Below are positions 9,801 through 18,418 of a DNA stretch of 64,000 bases, piece after piece. Location: assembly GCF_001457795.1 (NCBI RefSeq), contig NZ_LN898210.1:62001-126000 (forward strand), read 5' to 3'. A program made the position numbers and the translations under genes. The number at the start of each line of letters is the position of its first letter. Within the stretch, counting starts at the first letter, position 1. The notes below the pieces were generated by a model. The model was not told the origin of the DNA. It did not search any database and saw nothing but the letters and a program-made list of their open reading frames with translations. Source of the DNA: Olsenella massiliensis. GTDB taxonomy: Bacteria > Actinomycetota > Coriobacteriia > Coriobacteriales > Atopobiaceae.

Positions 9801-10517
9801 TCAGGCCACACGCACCATGAGCTGCAGCCCCATGGCAATCATCCAGACGTAGGCGCAGGTCTTGGGAATCATGAGCATGCCCACCTGCGGATGGCTGCGG
9901 CTCCAGATCGTCACGGGCACGTAGCAGGCAAAGCTGATCGCGATGGCAAGGGACATGCGCCACAGGCCCAGGCCGCCCGCGTCGCCGCTGAGGGCAAAGA
10001 GGGCGATGAGAACCAGGCCCGTCAGCGCAAAGATCCCGTTTCGCAGCGCGGACAGGCGGGCGTTGCCCTCGGCATGCTGCCAATTGTTGCTTGGGCTCAG
10101 GCATACGGCGATGCGCGCCAGTGCCGTCACCCAGATGATGACGGGCACGGCAAGGGGAAGCGACGTCTGGGGAAAGAGCGCGCGCCAGATGTAGTACAGC
10201 AGCACGTAGAAGACCGTCATCGTGATGGACGACACCTGCAGGCCCAGGCCCAGGCGCGCCTCCGTGCGCTCGTCGCTGCCATGCAGGGCTCGCATGACGC
10301 GCGGCACCAGATGAAAGGCGTCTCCCGCCCCCAGAAGGAAGGTGAGCAGGCCAAAGAGCACAAAGACGGGACGCCCTGCCGCGCCCGCAAAAAACACGAT
10401 GCCGGCCACGAGGTCAAACGCCAGGTAGAGGATGTCAAAGACGGCCTCGGCGACGTCGGCAACAGAGGGCGTGTGCCTGTTGGGGACGTTGGCGGCGTCG
10501 TGTGGGTTCGTGATCAT
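9801..10517 (-). CDS. Hypothetical multi-pass membrane protein
   Basis: I do not recognise this 238-residue protein. It has about seven hydrophobic segments, starting near residue 22 and ending with one at the C-terminus, so it is an integral membrane protein. The ATG is preceded by AAAGGAG at 6 bases. It stands alone, with a 9-bp inverted repeat about 100 bases upstream that could be an operator. There is no catalytic motif, cysteine pair or histidine cluster that suggests a function. Confidence 0.8.
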   Translation of the reverse strand: MITNPHDAANVPNRHTPSVADVAEAVFDILYLAFDLVAGIVFFAGAAGRPVFVLFGLLTFLLGAGDAFHLVPRVMRALHGSDERTEARLGLGLQVSSITMTVFYVLLYYIWRALFPQTSLPLAVPVIIWVTALARIAVCLSPSNNWQHAEGNARLSALRNGIFALTGLVLIALFALSGDAGGLGLWRMSLAIAISFACYVPVTIWSRSHPQVGMLMIPKTCAYVWMIAMGLQLMVRVA

Positions 10518-10617
10518 GGGCACTCCTTTGCAAACGAGCGGGACAGATGCAAAACGACAGGGCCTCGGGTCTCGGATTGCTCCATGACGGCCGATCTGAG
10601 CTGGGCACATGCAAGAG

Positions 10618-10648
10618 CTTGTACGCACTGCAGCGTATGGCGTACAAG
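10618..10648. promoter_or_regulatory. Inverted repeat upstream of the membrane protein
   Basis: CTTGTACGC and GCGTACAAG are perfect complements, separated by 13 bases. The spacing suits a dimeric regulator. It lies about 100 bases before the minus-strand membrane gene at 10517. Confidence 0.4.
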
Positions 10649-10800
10649 AAGGCCGCAGGCGTCTTGTCCGGGAGGGCGCGGGGTCCTGGTCGTGGGGGCT
10701 TTTCCAGTTCCGCGTCCCACGACTTGAACAATGTTCATTCTACCCATGACGGGGAAGTCAGGCTGTCAGGGCGCGCCATGCGGACCCATCTTCACAGAAG

Positions 10801-10871
10801 TGTCAAGGTGTGGCGACGCTCCGTGTCGAGGTGTGGCGGCGCCTTGCGTCGAGTTGTGGCGGGCGCCTTGC
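10801..10871. repeat. 24-bp tandem repeats, three units
   Basis: The core GTCRAGKTGTGGCGRCGCC recurs at 10801, 10824 and 10848 with a period of about 23-24 bases, with a short partial fourth unit. It is intergenic and noncoding as far as can be seen. Together with the palindrome just downstream it fills much of the 659-base space between the membrane protein and the oxidoreductase. Confidence 0.7.
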
Positions 10872-10910
10872 GTCGTTGCCTGCGGTGCCGTGCCGACACG
10901 TGCTCCCCCT

Positions 10911-10986
10911 TAGCCAAAACACGACGAACGTTTCAAAATAGAGCCTTTTCCGCCGACCTTTTGAAACAAATGTCGTGTTTTGGCTA
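10911..10986. repeat. 76-bp near-perfect palindrome
   Basis: Arms of 15 bp (TAGCCAAAACACGAC and its complement) and 9 bp (GTTTCAAAA and its complement) are separated by a 4-base unpaired bulge on each side and a 20-base loop. Transcribed from either strand it would fold into a long hairpin. It has the form of a REP/BIME-type palindromic element rather than a classical terminator, since no T-run follows the arm. Confidence 0.75.
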
Positions 10987-11176
10987 CGGAGAGCCGTAAG
11001 CAGGACGTGCGACGGCCGAGCGGCTGGGGGCGCCGGTTGGGTAGGGCCCCTCTGCCGCGGCGCACGTGACCTTGCCTGCACGTTGTCGTAGGATGCAGGT
11101 GAGCGTCTCCTCCCGCATGCCCCTCGGGGACCGATGACGCCGCGCCGTCGCAGCCGGCCACGAAAGGACCTGTCCC

Positions 11177-12145
11177 ATGATTCGCTTTGGCATCCTCGGC
11201 GCCGGCACCATCGCGCGCCGTTTTGCCCGAAGCCTCTCGAAGGTCGAGGGAGCCGAGCTCGTCGCCGCGAGCCGACGCACGCGCGAGCGGGCGCAGGCGT
11301 TTCTTGCCGAGCAGCCCTGCGCGCCGGGCGCCCGTGCCTACGGCAGCCACGAGGCGCTGCTCGCCGACCCCGACATCGATGCCATCTACCTGTCGCTTCC
11401 CCATGCGCTGCACCTTCCCTGGGCCCTCAGGGCCATCGAGGCGGGCAAGGCGGTCCTGTGCGAGAAGCCCGCCATGCTTACGGCCGCGGACATGTCCCGC
11501 GTGGCCAGCCTGGCGCGTGGGCGGGGCGTCCTGTTCATGGAGGCCATGAAGCCCCGCTTCGTGCCCCTTCATGAGCCCTTGCTCGACGCCCTTGACGAGC
11601 TAGGCGACATCTCGTATGTGAGCGCGTCGCTCTGCAACGACGTCCTCGCCAGCCTGCGCGGCACGGGCAGCTATCATCTGACGCCCGGCCCGGGGTCGGG
11701 CGTGCTGTTGGACTGCGGCGTCTACTGCGCCTCGTGGATCGAGGAAATCCTGGGTGAGAGGCCCCGCCTTAGGCACGTCGACTGCCGTCGCGTGGACGCC
11801 ATCGACGTCTACGTGGACGCGCGCCTGGAGTGGGGGGGCATCGACCTGCGACTGGAGTGCGCGTTTGACCGCGCAACGCCTCGTGCGCTTACGGTGGTGG
11901 GCAGCCTCGGCACACTGGTCGTGGAGGACCTCCATCGCCCGCAGGCGGCCTCCCTGGCGCTCTGGGGCAAGCAGCCTCGGCGCATCGAGACGCCCTATGA
12001 GGTGGATGACTTCTATGGGGAGATACGTCACTTCACGTCCCTGATGCGCGAGGGCGTGACGGAGTCCCCCCTCATGACGCTGGATGACTCCATCTGCACG
12101 GCGGCGCTGCTGGATGACATCAGGCTGAGCATCGATTTGACTTGA
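11177..12145 (+). CDS. Gfo/Idh/MocA-family oxidoreductase
   Basis: This 322-residue NAD(P)-dependent dehydrogenase has the Rossmann motif FGILGAGTIARRFA at its N-terminus and the family's EKPA motif (VLCEKPAMLT, about residue 95), whose lysine is catalytic. The C-terminal half is the mixed sheet substrate domain. Family members act on sugars, inositols or their derivatives; the substrate here is unknown. The ATG has AAAGGA 9 bases upstream. The next genes (NUDIX, manA) run in the same direction with short gaps, so a loosely linked carbohydrate operon is possible. Confidence 0.9.
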   Translation: MIRFGILGAGTIARRFARSLSKVEGAELVAASRRTRERAQAFLAEQPCAPGARAYGSHEALLADPDIDAIYLSLPHALHLPWALRAIEAGKAVLCEKPAMLTAADMSRVASLARGRGVLFMEAMKPRFVPLHEPLLDALDELGDISYVSASLCNDVLASLRGTGSYHLTPGPGSGVLLDCGVYCASWIEEILGERPRLRHVDCRRVDAIDVYVDARLEWGGIDLRLECAFDRATPRALTVVGSLGTLVVEDLHRPQAASLALWGKQPRRIETPYEVDDFYGEIRHFTSLMREGVTESPLMTLDDSICTAALLDDIRLSIDLT

Positions 12146-12197
12146 GGCCGCGCGACGCGGACGTTTCTGGCATGACGGGAATCATGGAGGTGAGCTC

Positions 12198-12869
12198 ATG
12201 GGCGACCTGACAGGAAACAGAGGCGACGTCGAGGTGGGCCTGGCGCGCCTGCGCGGGCTTCTTGCTCCTGACGAGCGGCTCAGGGAGGAGGTCGCGCGAC
12301 GTCGGACCGCCTGGGAGGGGTCGATCTTCTCGGCGGAGCTCCTTGACGTGTCCCTGCCGGACGGCAGTTCGTCCGTTCGCGAGGTCGCGCGACACCATGG
12401 GGGCGCGGGCGTCTGCGTGGTGCGTGACGGCCGCATCTGTCTCGTGCGCCAGTGGCGCGTGGCCCTTGCCGCCATGACTTTGGAGATCCCGGCCGGCAAG
12501 CTTGACCCGAACGAGGACCCGCGCGCCTGCGCGGCCCGGGAGCTCTTTGAGGAGACGGGCCTTACGGCGAGCTCGCTGGAGCTCGTGGCGACCTCGGTGG
12601 GCTCCCCCGGCTTCAGCGACGAGACGACTCGCGTGTTCAGGGCGGTGGGTCCGCACGCGCCCACGACCGCAGGCGAGTCGGACGGCGCTCCGGTGGCCCA
12701 TCCTGACGAGGGGGAGTTCGTGGACGTGTGCTGGGTTCCGCTCGACGTCGCCCTTGCCGCCGTCGAGAGGGGTCTCATCACCGACGCAAAGACCATCATC
12801 GCCATTTACGATAGCGTGTACCGGGACGGAAGACATGGGGCGTTTGGGCCACGTTCGCAGCGCATGTGA
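12198..12869 (+). CDS. NUDIX hydrolase, ADP-ribose pyrophosphatase type
   Basis: This 223-residue hydrolase has an intact NUDIX box, GKLDPN-E-DPRACAA-RELFEETGL, matching Gx5Ex7REUxEExGU at about residues 100-122. The residue pattern around it and the following SPGFSDE segment are typical of ADP-ribose or ADP-sugar pyrophosphatases. GGAGGTGAGCTC precedes the ATG. It lies between an oxidoreductase and mannose-6-phosphate isomerase, consistent with a housekeeping role in nucleotide-sugar turnover, though that is inference. Confidence 0.9.
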   Translation: MGDLTGNRGDVEVGLARLRGLLAPDERLREEVARRRTAWEGSIFSAELLDVSLPDGSSSVREVARHHGGAGVCVVRDGRICLVRQWRVALAAMTLEIPAGKLDPNEDPRACAARELFEETGLTASSLELVATSVGSPGFSDETTRVFRAVGPHAPTTAGESDGAPVAHPDEGEFVDVCWVPLDVALAAVERGLITDAKTIIAIYDSVYRDGRHGAFGPRSQRM

Positions 12870-12914
12870 CCCTGTCGCCCGAATCCTGGCGATCACGACG
12901 TTTGGAGGCAGACC

Positions 12915-13892
12915 ATGAACAGCGAGCTGTTTGGCGACAACCAGGAGAGGGACCCCCTGCGAGACCTCATCTTCATGGAGCCCGTCTTCCATGAGAAGAT
13001 CTGGGGCGGGCGCCGACTTGAGACTGACTTTGGCTACGACCTGCCCGCAGGCCCCATCGGCGAGTGCTGGGCCATCTCGGCCCACCCTCACGGCGACTGC
13101 CAGGTGAAGATCGGCGCCTTTGCGGGCCGTCTGCTCTCTGAGCTGTGGGACGAGCGCCCCGAGCTCTTTGGGGGGACGCCGGAGGGACAGTTTCCCCTGC
13201 TCGTGAAGATCATCGACGCCAACGAGGACCTCTCCATCCAGGTTCATCCCGACGACGTCTACGCGGCAAGGCACGAGGGAGGCTCCCTGGGCAAGATGGA
13301 GTGCTGGTACGTGCTGCATGCCGAGCCTGGCGCCACGATCGTCGTGGGGCAGCGCGCCGTCTCGCGCGAGGAGTGCGAGCGGCTCATGGACGAGGGGCGC
13401 TGGGAGGAGCTGGTCAACGAGCTTCCCGTGCACGCGGGAGACTTCTTCCAGATTGCCCCGGGGACCCTCCATGCCATCAAGGGGGGAACGCTCATCCTCG
13501 AGACCCAGCAGTCCTCCGACGTCACTTATCGCGTCTATGACTACGACCGCGTCCAGGACGACGGCACCAGGCGGGAGCTTCACCTGTCCCAGGCGCTCGA
13601 CGTCATCGACTACGCCCTGCCGCCCATCACCTCCGGCACCATCACGAGGCCCGAGCTGGGCGGCGTCACGCTGCTGGAGTCCTGCCCGCGCTACAAGGTG
13701 TGGCGCGTGCGCGTGGACGGCGCGACCGCCATGCTGGCGCCGCAGCGCTTTTACTGCGCGAGCGTCATCGAGGGCGAGGGGGTTGCCTCCGGTCACGAGG
13801 TCGAGAAGGGCGATCACTTCGTCGTCCCCGCAGGTCATGGGTCCCTGCAGCTTGAGGGTCGCATGCAGCTGATCGTGTCATCCGTGGCATGA
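12915..13892 (+). CDS. manA: Mannose-6-phosphate isomerase, class I
   Basis: This 325-residue zinc enzyme interconverts mannose 6-phosphate and fructose 6-phosphate. The zinc site is visible: QVHPDD (about residues 97-102), the glutamate in KMECWYV, and the histidine in APGTLHAIKGG. The short form of about 320 residues matches the bacterial class. GGAGG lies 8 bases before the ATG. Its product feeds glycolysis, consistent with the PTS genes that follow tRNA-Arg. Confidence 0.93.
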   Translation: MNSELFGDNQERDPLRDLIFMEPVFHEKIWGGRRLETDFGYDLPAGPIGECWAISAHPHGDCQVKIGAFAGRLLSELWDERPELFGGTPEGQFPLLVKIIDANEDLSIQVHPDDVYAARHEGGSLGKMECWYVLHAEPGATIVVGQRAVSREECERLMDEGRWEELVNELPVHAGDFFQIAPGTLHAIKGGTLILETQQSSDVTYRVYDYDRVQDDGTRRELHLSQALDVIDYALPPITSGTITRPELGGVTLLESCPRYKVWRVRVDGATAMLAPQRFYCASVIEGEGVASGHEVEKGDHFVVPAGHGSLQLEGRMQLIVSSVA

Positions 13893-14005
13893 CGGCGCCC
13901 CACGTGTCGAGGGGCGACCGTGAGGGATGACGCCAAGATCATGCGCGGAGGGCGGCCGTCCCGTGCGTCAGAGTTCGGTTGCTTCGTGCTATGATGACGA
14001 CGCTC

Positions 14006-14082
14006 GCTCCCTTAGCTCAGCTGGATAGAGCGTCGGTCTTCTAAACCGTAGGTCAGGCGTTCGAATCGCCTAGGGAGCACCA
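14006..14082 (+). tRNA. tRNA-Arg (anticodon TCT)
   Basis: The cloverleaf is complete: acceptor GCTCCCT/AGGGAGC, D arm GCTC/GAGC, anticodon loop CTTCTAA giving TCT, T loop TTCGAAT with stem AGGCG/CGCCT, and an encoded CCA end. Confidence 0.97.
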
Positions 14083-14090
14083 CACGTGAG

Positions 14091-14123
14091 CGCCCGCCCG
14101 CCCCTAGGGACGGGCGGGTTTTT
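14091..14123 (+). terminator. Rho-independent terminator after tRNA-Arg
   Basis: A GC-rich hairpin (left arm rich in CCCGCCC, right arm GGGACGGGCGGG) is followed by TTTTT. Confidence 0.85.
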
Positions 14124-14135
14124 GTGGCGCCTGAA

Positions 14136-14249
14136 CGCCGGTCGCCCTGGATCGAAACGTTGGTATCCCTGGATCGAAACGTTGGTAGCCCTGAATCGAA
14201 ACGCCGGTCGCCCCGATGCTGCCGCTGCGCGAGACCTGGCCAACGTTTC
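14136..14249 (+). promoter_or_regulatory. 22-bp tandem repeats, likely operators of the fru operon
   Basis: Three tandem 22-bp units (14136, 14158, 14180) plus a partial fourth share CGNNGGTNNCCCTGRATCGAAA. Across the unit junctions the core GAAACGTTGG occurs at 14154 and 14176, a variant GAAACGCCGG at 14198, and an inverted copy CCAACGTTTC at 14240-14249. The 22-base spacing is two helical turns. The AAACGTT core resembles operators of LacI/FruR-type regulators. It lies 75-190 bases before fruK. No regulator gene is adjacent. Confidence 0.55.
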
Positions 14250-14322
14250 CGCTCTTGTGGACGATACGCTACCCTTGGGTGGAGCATAATTGCATGTATG
14301 CTGTCCTCGGAAGGAGCTCACG

Positions 14323-15252
14323 TTGATTTACACCGTCACGCTAAATCCTGCCATCGACTATGTGATGCATCCCCTCACGCTTGACATGGGCTTTACCAAC
14401 CGTTCGTCCACCGAGGAGCTCTACGTCGGCGGCAACGGCATCAACGTCTCCACGCTCCTCAACGAGATCAAGGTCGCCAACATCGCCTTTGGCATCGTGG
14501 CCGGCTTCACGGGCGACTATCTGGTCAAGACGATGCAGAAGAACGGCGTGGCCTCCAACTTCGTCCGCCTGGACCACGGATTCACGCGCATCAACGTCAA
14601 GCTCAACGGCATCGTCATGACCATGGTCAACGGCATGGGCCCCCGCATCTCCGAGAGGAAGGTGGACGAGCTGCTCGAGCGCATCGACTACATCGGCGCG
14701 GGCGACACGCTCGTGCTCACGGGCTCCATTCCCAAGTCCCTGCCCGAGGACATGTACGACGTCATCATGAAGCGCCTTGAGGGTCGCGGCGTGCGCTTCG
14801 TCGTTGACGCGCCCGGCAACCTCCTGCTTGAGTCGCTCCCGTCCCGCCCCTTCCTCATCAAGCCCAACAACCACGAGGTCGGTCGCATCTTTGACGCCCG
14901 CCCCGAGACCCCTGAGGAGTGCGTGCCGTACGCCCAGGAGCTGCAGAAGCGCGGAGCGCAGAACGTGATCGTCTCCTGCGGCGGCCACGGGTCTCTCCTC
15001 CTTGACGAGAACGGCGAGGTCCACATCGTTCCCACCGCAAAGATTCGCCTGGTCAACGCCACGGGCGCCGGCGACTCCATGGTCGCGGGGTTCGTGGCGA
15101 AGACGCAGGAGGGCGCGACGTACGAGGAGGCGCTGCGCTTTGCCTCCGCCTGCGGCACGGCAACCGCCGCGAGCAAGAGCATCGCCAAGCGCCCCACCAT
15201 CGACAAGGTCTACGCCGCCCTCACCAAGGTCATCGAAGGACAGGGGAGGTAG
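14323..15252 (+). CDS. fruK: 1-phosphofructokinase (PfkB family)
   Basis: This 309-residue kinase phosphorylates fructose 1-phosphate (or a related hexose phosphate) to fructose 1,6-bisphosphate. The N-terminal TVTLNPAIDYV and the C-terminal NATGAGDSMVAGF, with the catalytic aspartate in GAGD, are the family hallmarks. The TTG start was chosen because AAGGAG lies 6 bases upstream and it gives the usual N-terminus; the earlier ATG at 14290 has no such site. It is followed after 91 bases by PTS enzyme I, and is preceded by a block of putative operators. Tagatose-6-phosphate kinase is the main alternative. Confidence 0.9.
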   Translation: MIYTVTLNPAIDYVMHPLTLDMGFTNRSSTEELYVGGNGINVSTLLNEIKVANIAFGIVAGFTGDYLVKTMQKNGVASNFVRLDHGFTRINVKLNGIVMTMVNGMGPRISERKVDELLERIDYIGAGDTLVLTGSIPKSLPEDMYDVIMKRLEGRGVRFVVDAPGNLLLESLPSRPFLIKPNNHEVGRIFDARPETPEECVPYAQELQKRGAQNVIVSCGGHGSLLLDENGEVHIVPTAKIRLVNATGAGDSMVAGFVAKTQEGATYEEALRFASACGTATAASKSIAKRPTIDKVYAALTKVIEGQGR

Positions 15253-15343
15253 GGCTCTGCACGGGCATCATCGCGGTCCCGCAAGATCGCGCTCATAGCA
15301 CGACATGTATGGCGTTCCAGGCAATCTTCGACAGGAGGGTCTC

Positions 15344-17047
15344 ATGTACAAAGGAGTCAACGCATCCGACGGCTTCGGCATCGGCGTCGCGCAGGTGGCC
15401 GTAGCGCCAGACCTCTCGTTCACCCCGACCAAGCCAAAGGACGCCCAGAAGGAGAAGGAGCGCTACGAGGCGGCGCTGGCCAAGTTCGTCGAGCAGACCA
15501 ACGCGCAGATCGAGCGCATGGTCGTCTCCATCGGCGAGGAGGCCGCACTCATCATGGGCGCTCACATCGAGTTTGCCCAGGACGAGGGCATCAAGGAGAT
15601 GGTCAGCGGCTCCATCGACGCCGGCATGTGCGCCGAGCAGGCCGTGAGCGAGGCCTATGACCAGTACTACACGATGTTCTCTCAGATGGAGGACGAGCTC
15701 TTCCGCGAGCGCGCCGCCGACGTCGCTGACGTCAAGACCGGCCTGCTCGCCGACCTCTTGGGCAAGCAGGTGGTGGACCTCTCGACGCTGCCCGAGAACT
15801 CGATCGTCGTCGTGTCCGAGCTCACCCCCTCGATGACCGCCGACATCGACAAGGAGAACGTGGCGGGCATCGTCACCGAGACGGGCGGTCGCACGTCCCA
15901 CTCCGCCATCATCGCCCGCGCGCTGGAGATTCCTGCCGTCCTCTCGGTCGCCGACGTCACCACGAACATCAAGACCGGCGACATGGTCATCGTGGACGGC
16001 ACCGCCGGCTCCGTCATCGTCACGCCCACCAAGGAGGAGCTTGAGCTCTATCGTGGCAAGGCGCGCGCCTACGCGGAGGACAAGGCGGCCCTTGAGGCGT
16101 ATCGCGGCAAGAGGACCGTCACGGCCGACGGCGACGAGAAGCTCCTCGTGGCCAACATAGGAAACCCCGACGACGCCAACGTCGCCGCCGAGCACGACGC
16201 CGAGGGCGTGGGGCTCTTCCGCTCAGAGTTCCTCTTCATGGACGCCAAGGAGCTCCCGAGCGAGGACGAGCAGTTTGCCGCCTATCAGAAGGTCGCCCTG
16301 CGCCTCAAGGGTCAGCCCATCATCATTCGCACGCTCGACGTGGGCGGCGACAAGGAGATTCCGTACCTCAATCTCCGGAAGGAGGAGAACCCCTTCATGG
16401 GGTTCCGTGCGGTGCGCTACTGCCTGAACAACCCCGACCAGTACAAGGTCCAGCTCACGGCCCTGCTGCGCGCCTCCGCCTTTGGCGACATCAAGATCAT
16501 GCTGCCCCTGGTGACCTCCCTTGAGGAGGTCCGCAAGGCCAAGGCGCTCATCGAGGAGTGCAAGCTTGACCTTGACCAGCGTGGAATCTCGTATAACAAG
16601 GACATCGAGGTCGGCACCATGATCGAGACGCCCGCCGCCTCGCTCATCGCCGACGACCTGGCCGCGGAGTGCGACTTCTTCTCCATTGGCACCAACGACC
16701 TCATCGGCTACACCATGTGCGCCGACCGCGGCAACGACCGCGTGGCCTATCTCTACGAGGTCTACCAGCCTGCCGTGCTGCGCTCGCTCAAGCGCATCAT
16801 CGAGGAGGGCAACAAGAAGGGCATCCTGGTGGGCATGTGCGGCGAGGCCGCTGCTGACCCGCTGCTCATTCCCGTGCTGCTGTCGTTTGGCCTGGGCGAG
16901 TTCTCGGTGAGCGCGCCGTCCATCCTGGCGACGCGTCGCACGATCAGCGAGTGGACCAAGGAGGAGGCGGACGCCCTCACCGCAAAGGTCATGACGCTCA
17001 AGACGGCCGCCGAGGTCAAGGCGGCGCTCCAGGCGGCTGCCAAGTAG
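15344..17047 (+). CDS. ptsI: PTS phosphoenolpyruvate-protein phosphotransferase (enzyme I)
   Basis: This 567-residue cytoplasmic enzyme takes phosphate from PEP and passes it to HPr, powering all PTS sugar uptake. The active-site histidine is in TGGRTSHSAIIAR (about residue 190). The PEP-binding barrel has VGLFRSEFLFM, and the C-terminal GMCGEAA motif with its cysteine is present. AGGAGGG precedes the ATG. Genes for HPr and a fructose EII are not in the window, so the operon with fruK is partial here. A clear terminator follows. Confidence 0.95.
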   Translation: MYKGVNASDGFGIGVAQVAVAPDLSFTPTKPKDAQKEKERYEAALAKFVEQTNAQIERMVVSIGEEAALIMGAHIEFAQDEGIKEMVSGSIDAGMCAEQAVSEAYDQYYTMFSQMEDELFRERAADVADVKTGLLADLLGKQVVDLSTLPENSIVVVSELTPSMTADIDKENVAGIVTETGGRTSHSAIIARALEIPAVLSVADVTTNIKTGDMVIVDGTAGSVIVTPTKEELELYRGKARAYAEDKAALEAYRGKRTVTADGDEKLLVANIGNPDDANVAAEHDAEGVGLFRSEFLFMDAKELPSEDEQFAAYQKVALRLKGQPIIIRTLDVGGDKEIPYLNLRKEENPFMGFRAVRYCLNNPDQYKVQLTALLRASAFGDIKIMLPLVTSLEEVRKAKALIEECKLDLDQRGISYNKDIEVGTMIETPAASLIADDLAAECDFFSIGTNDLIGYTMCADRGNDRVAYLYEVYQPAVLRSLKRIIEEGNKKGILVGMCGEAAADPLLIPVLLSFGLGEFSVSAPSILATRRTISEWTKEEADALTAKVMTLKTAAEVKAALQAAAK

Positions 17048-17148
17048 AGGCCGACGACCGCGCAGGATTCAGGCCGCCAGGCCAAGTTGCCGGGCCCAGG
17101 TCGTCAGTCCGCCGCGCAAGCGCACGAACGCCGTGAGAAGTCATGCGA

Positions 17149-17184
17149 CGGGGCATCCGGATCGTCCGGGTGCCCCGCTCTTTT
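17149..17184 (+). terminator. Rho-independent terminator after ptsI
   Basis: CGGGGCATCCGG pairs with CCGGGTGCCCCG (one mismatch) around a 5-base loop, followed by CTCTTTT. Confidence 0.85.
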
Positions 17185-17206
17185 GCACGTCGGGCAGGGA
17201 AGGGCG

Positions 17207-18166
17207 CTACCAGGGGCAGACGGCGGGGGCGATGACGTCAAGGGCGTCAGGCAGCACCCGTACGTCAAAACTGCGGCCCAAAAGCGGCTCGCCGTCCACC
17301 TGACAGGGGGGTTCCTCTCCCACGAACTCCACGTGGGCGCGTGTCAGGCGACCAAAGCGCACGGCGGAAGAGGACGCATGTTTGCCCACGCGCGCGAGGG
17401 CAAAGAGGGCCAGCAGGCGTGGCGTGCTGGGGACGAGCACGTTGTAACAGATGTCAAGCAGGCCGTCCGTGGGCACGGCGTCAGGGCAGACGCGAAAGCC
17501 GCCTCCGTAGCTGGGGCCGTTCTGGATGGCCATCACCAGGGTCTGCAGCTCCTGGGGCGCGCCCCCGTCGATGGAGAGGCGCGCAGGGTACCCTTGCGAC
17601 CCTGACGAGAATATCTTGAGGCCAGAGGTGGCAAAGAGGGCCGACCCCCTCTGTCGCGTGTTGGCCTCGCGCCTTCTGGTGGTGTCAAGTGCGATGGCGG
17701 CATCGAGGCCAAACGACAACGTCTGCGCCACGTAGGCGGCCTCGCCTGCGTCGCTTGTGACCAACCCGAGGTCAATATGGCGACGTTTTCCCGAGACGAT
17801 CTGCGCGAGAGCCGTCTCGGCGTCGTTTATGGCGGCGTGCAGGGTGCGCGCAAAGTCGTTACCCGAGCCCATGGGAATGACGGCGAGGGTGGGACGGCTA
17901 TGACGCGGAAGGGTCATGACGCCGCCCACGGCCTCGTGGATGATGCCGTCGCCCCCTAGGACGACAAGGGTATCAACGTCCTGAGTCCTTGTCGCGAGCT
18001 GCGTGGCGTGCCCTCGGCGCTCAGTCAAAACGAGGTCAAACGAGGTGGTGATGGAGGCGTAGGACTCAAAGAAGCGCTGGACGAAGGTGGCGGCGGTCGC
18101 TCCCTTGCCGCTGCGGGCGGTTGGGTTGGCAAGCACGAGGGTCCGGCCGAGCCTGAGGTGAGCCAT
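17207..18166 (-). CDS. Diacylglycerol kinase-family lipid kinase (first of two)
   Basis: This 319-residue protein belongs to the DagK/YegS lipid-kinase family. It has the N-terminal VLANPTARSGKG, the nucleotide-binding GGDGIIHEAVGG near residue 78, and PMGSGNDFARTL near 110, where the family has its nucleotide-site motif. The start used is the ATG with GGGAGC upstream; the longer frame from 18286 is Pro-rich and lacks a ribosome site. A paralogue lies at 54944-55888. Phosphorylation of diacylglycerol or a related lipid is the family role; the actual lipid is not determined. Confidence 0.88.
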   Translation of the reverse strand: MAHLRLGRTLVLANPTARSGKGATAATFVQRFFESYASITTSFDLVLTERRGHATQLATRTQDVDTLVVLGGDGIIHEAVGGVMTLPRHSRPTLAVIPMGSGNDFARTLHAAINDAETALAQIVSGKRRHIDLGLVTSDAGEAAYVAQTLSFGLDAAIALDTTRRREANTRQRGSALFATSGLKIFSSGSQGYPARLSIDGGAPQELQTLVMAIQNGPSYGGGFRVCPDAVPTDGLLDICYNVLVPSTPRLLALFALARVGKHASSSAVRFGRLTRAHVEFVGEEPPCQVDGEPLLGRSFDVRVLPDALDVIAPAVCPW

Positions 18167-18343
18167 GGGTGCTCCCGTCAAACGATGGGGGATGTCATGT
18201 GCCCATTGTAGGGGAGTGGGTCGTCTGAGAGGGGCAAGGGGCGCGGGAGGGCGGAGCGGTCGAAAAGGGGTGACGTTACAGAACAAAAGGGGCTACTTTG
18301 CATAACCTTGGGCGCGCCGCCGCGTGCCCGCCTCAGTGTGTGT

Positions 18344-18388
18344 ACAAAACGAGAGGCGCCGCGGCGGCTGCCACGGCACCTCTCTCGT
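18344..18388 (-). terminator. Terminator after the surface protein gene
   Basis: Read on the minus strand, GAGAGGTGCCG pairs with CGGCGCCTCTC (one G:U pair), followed by GTTTTGT. Confidence 0.7.
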
Positions 18389-18418
18389 CAGAACAGCTGA
18401 TATGACGCGCCAGAGACG

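Noticed and set aside
14136-14223. CRISPR-like array
   Set aside because: The units are directly adjacent with no spacers, are only 22 bp, and no cas gene is near; an operator array fits better.
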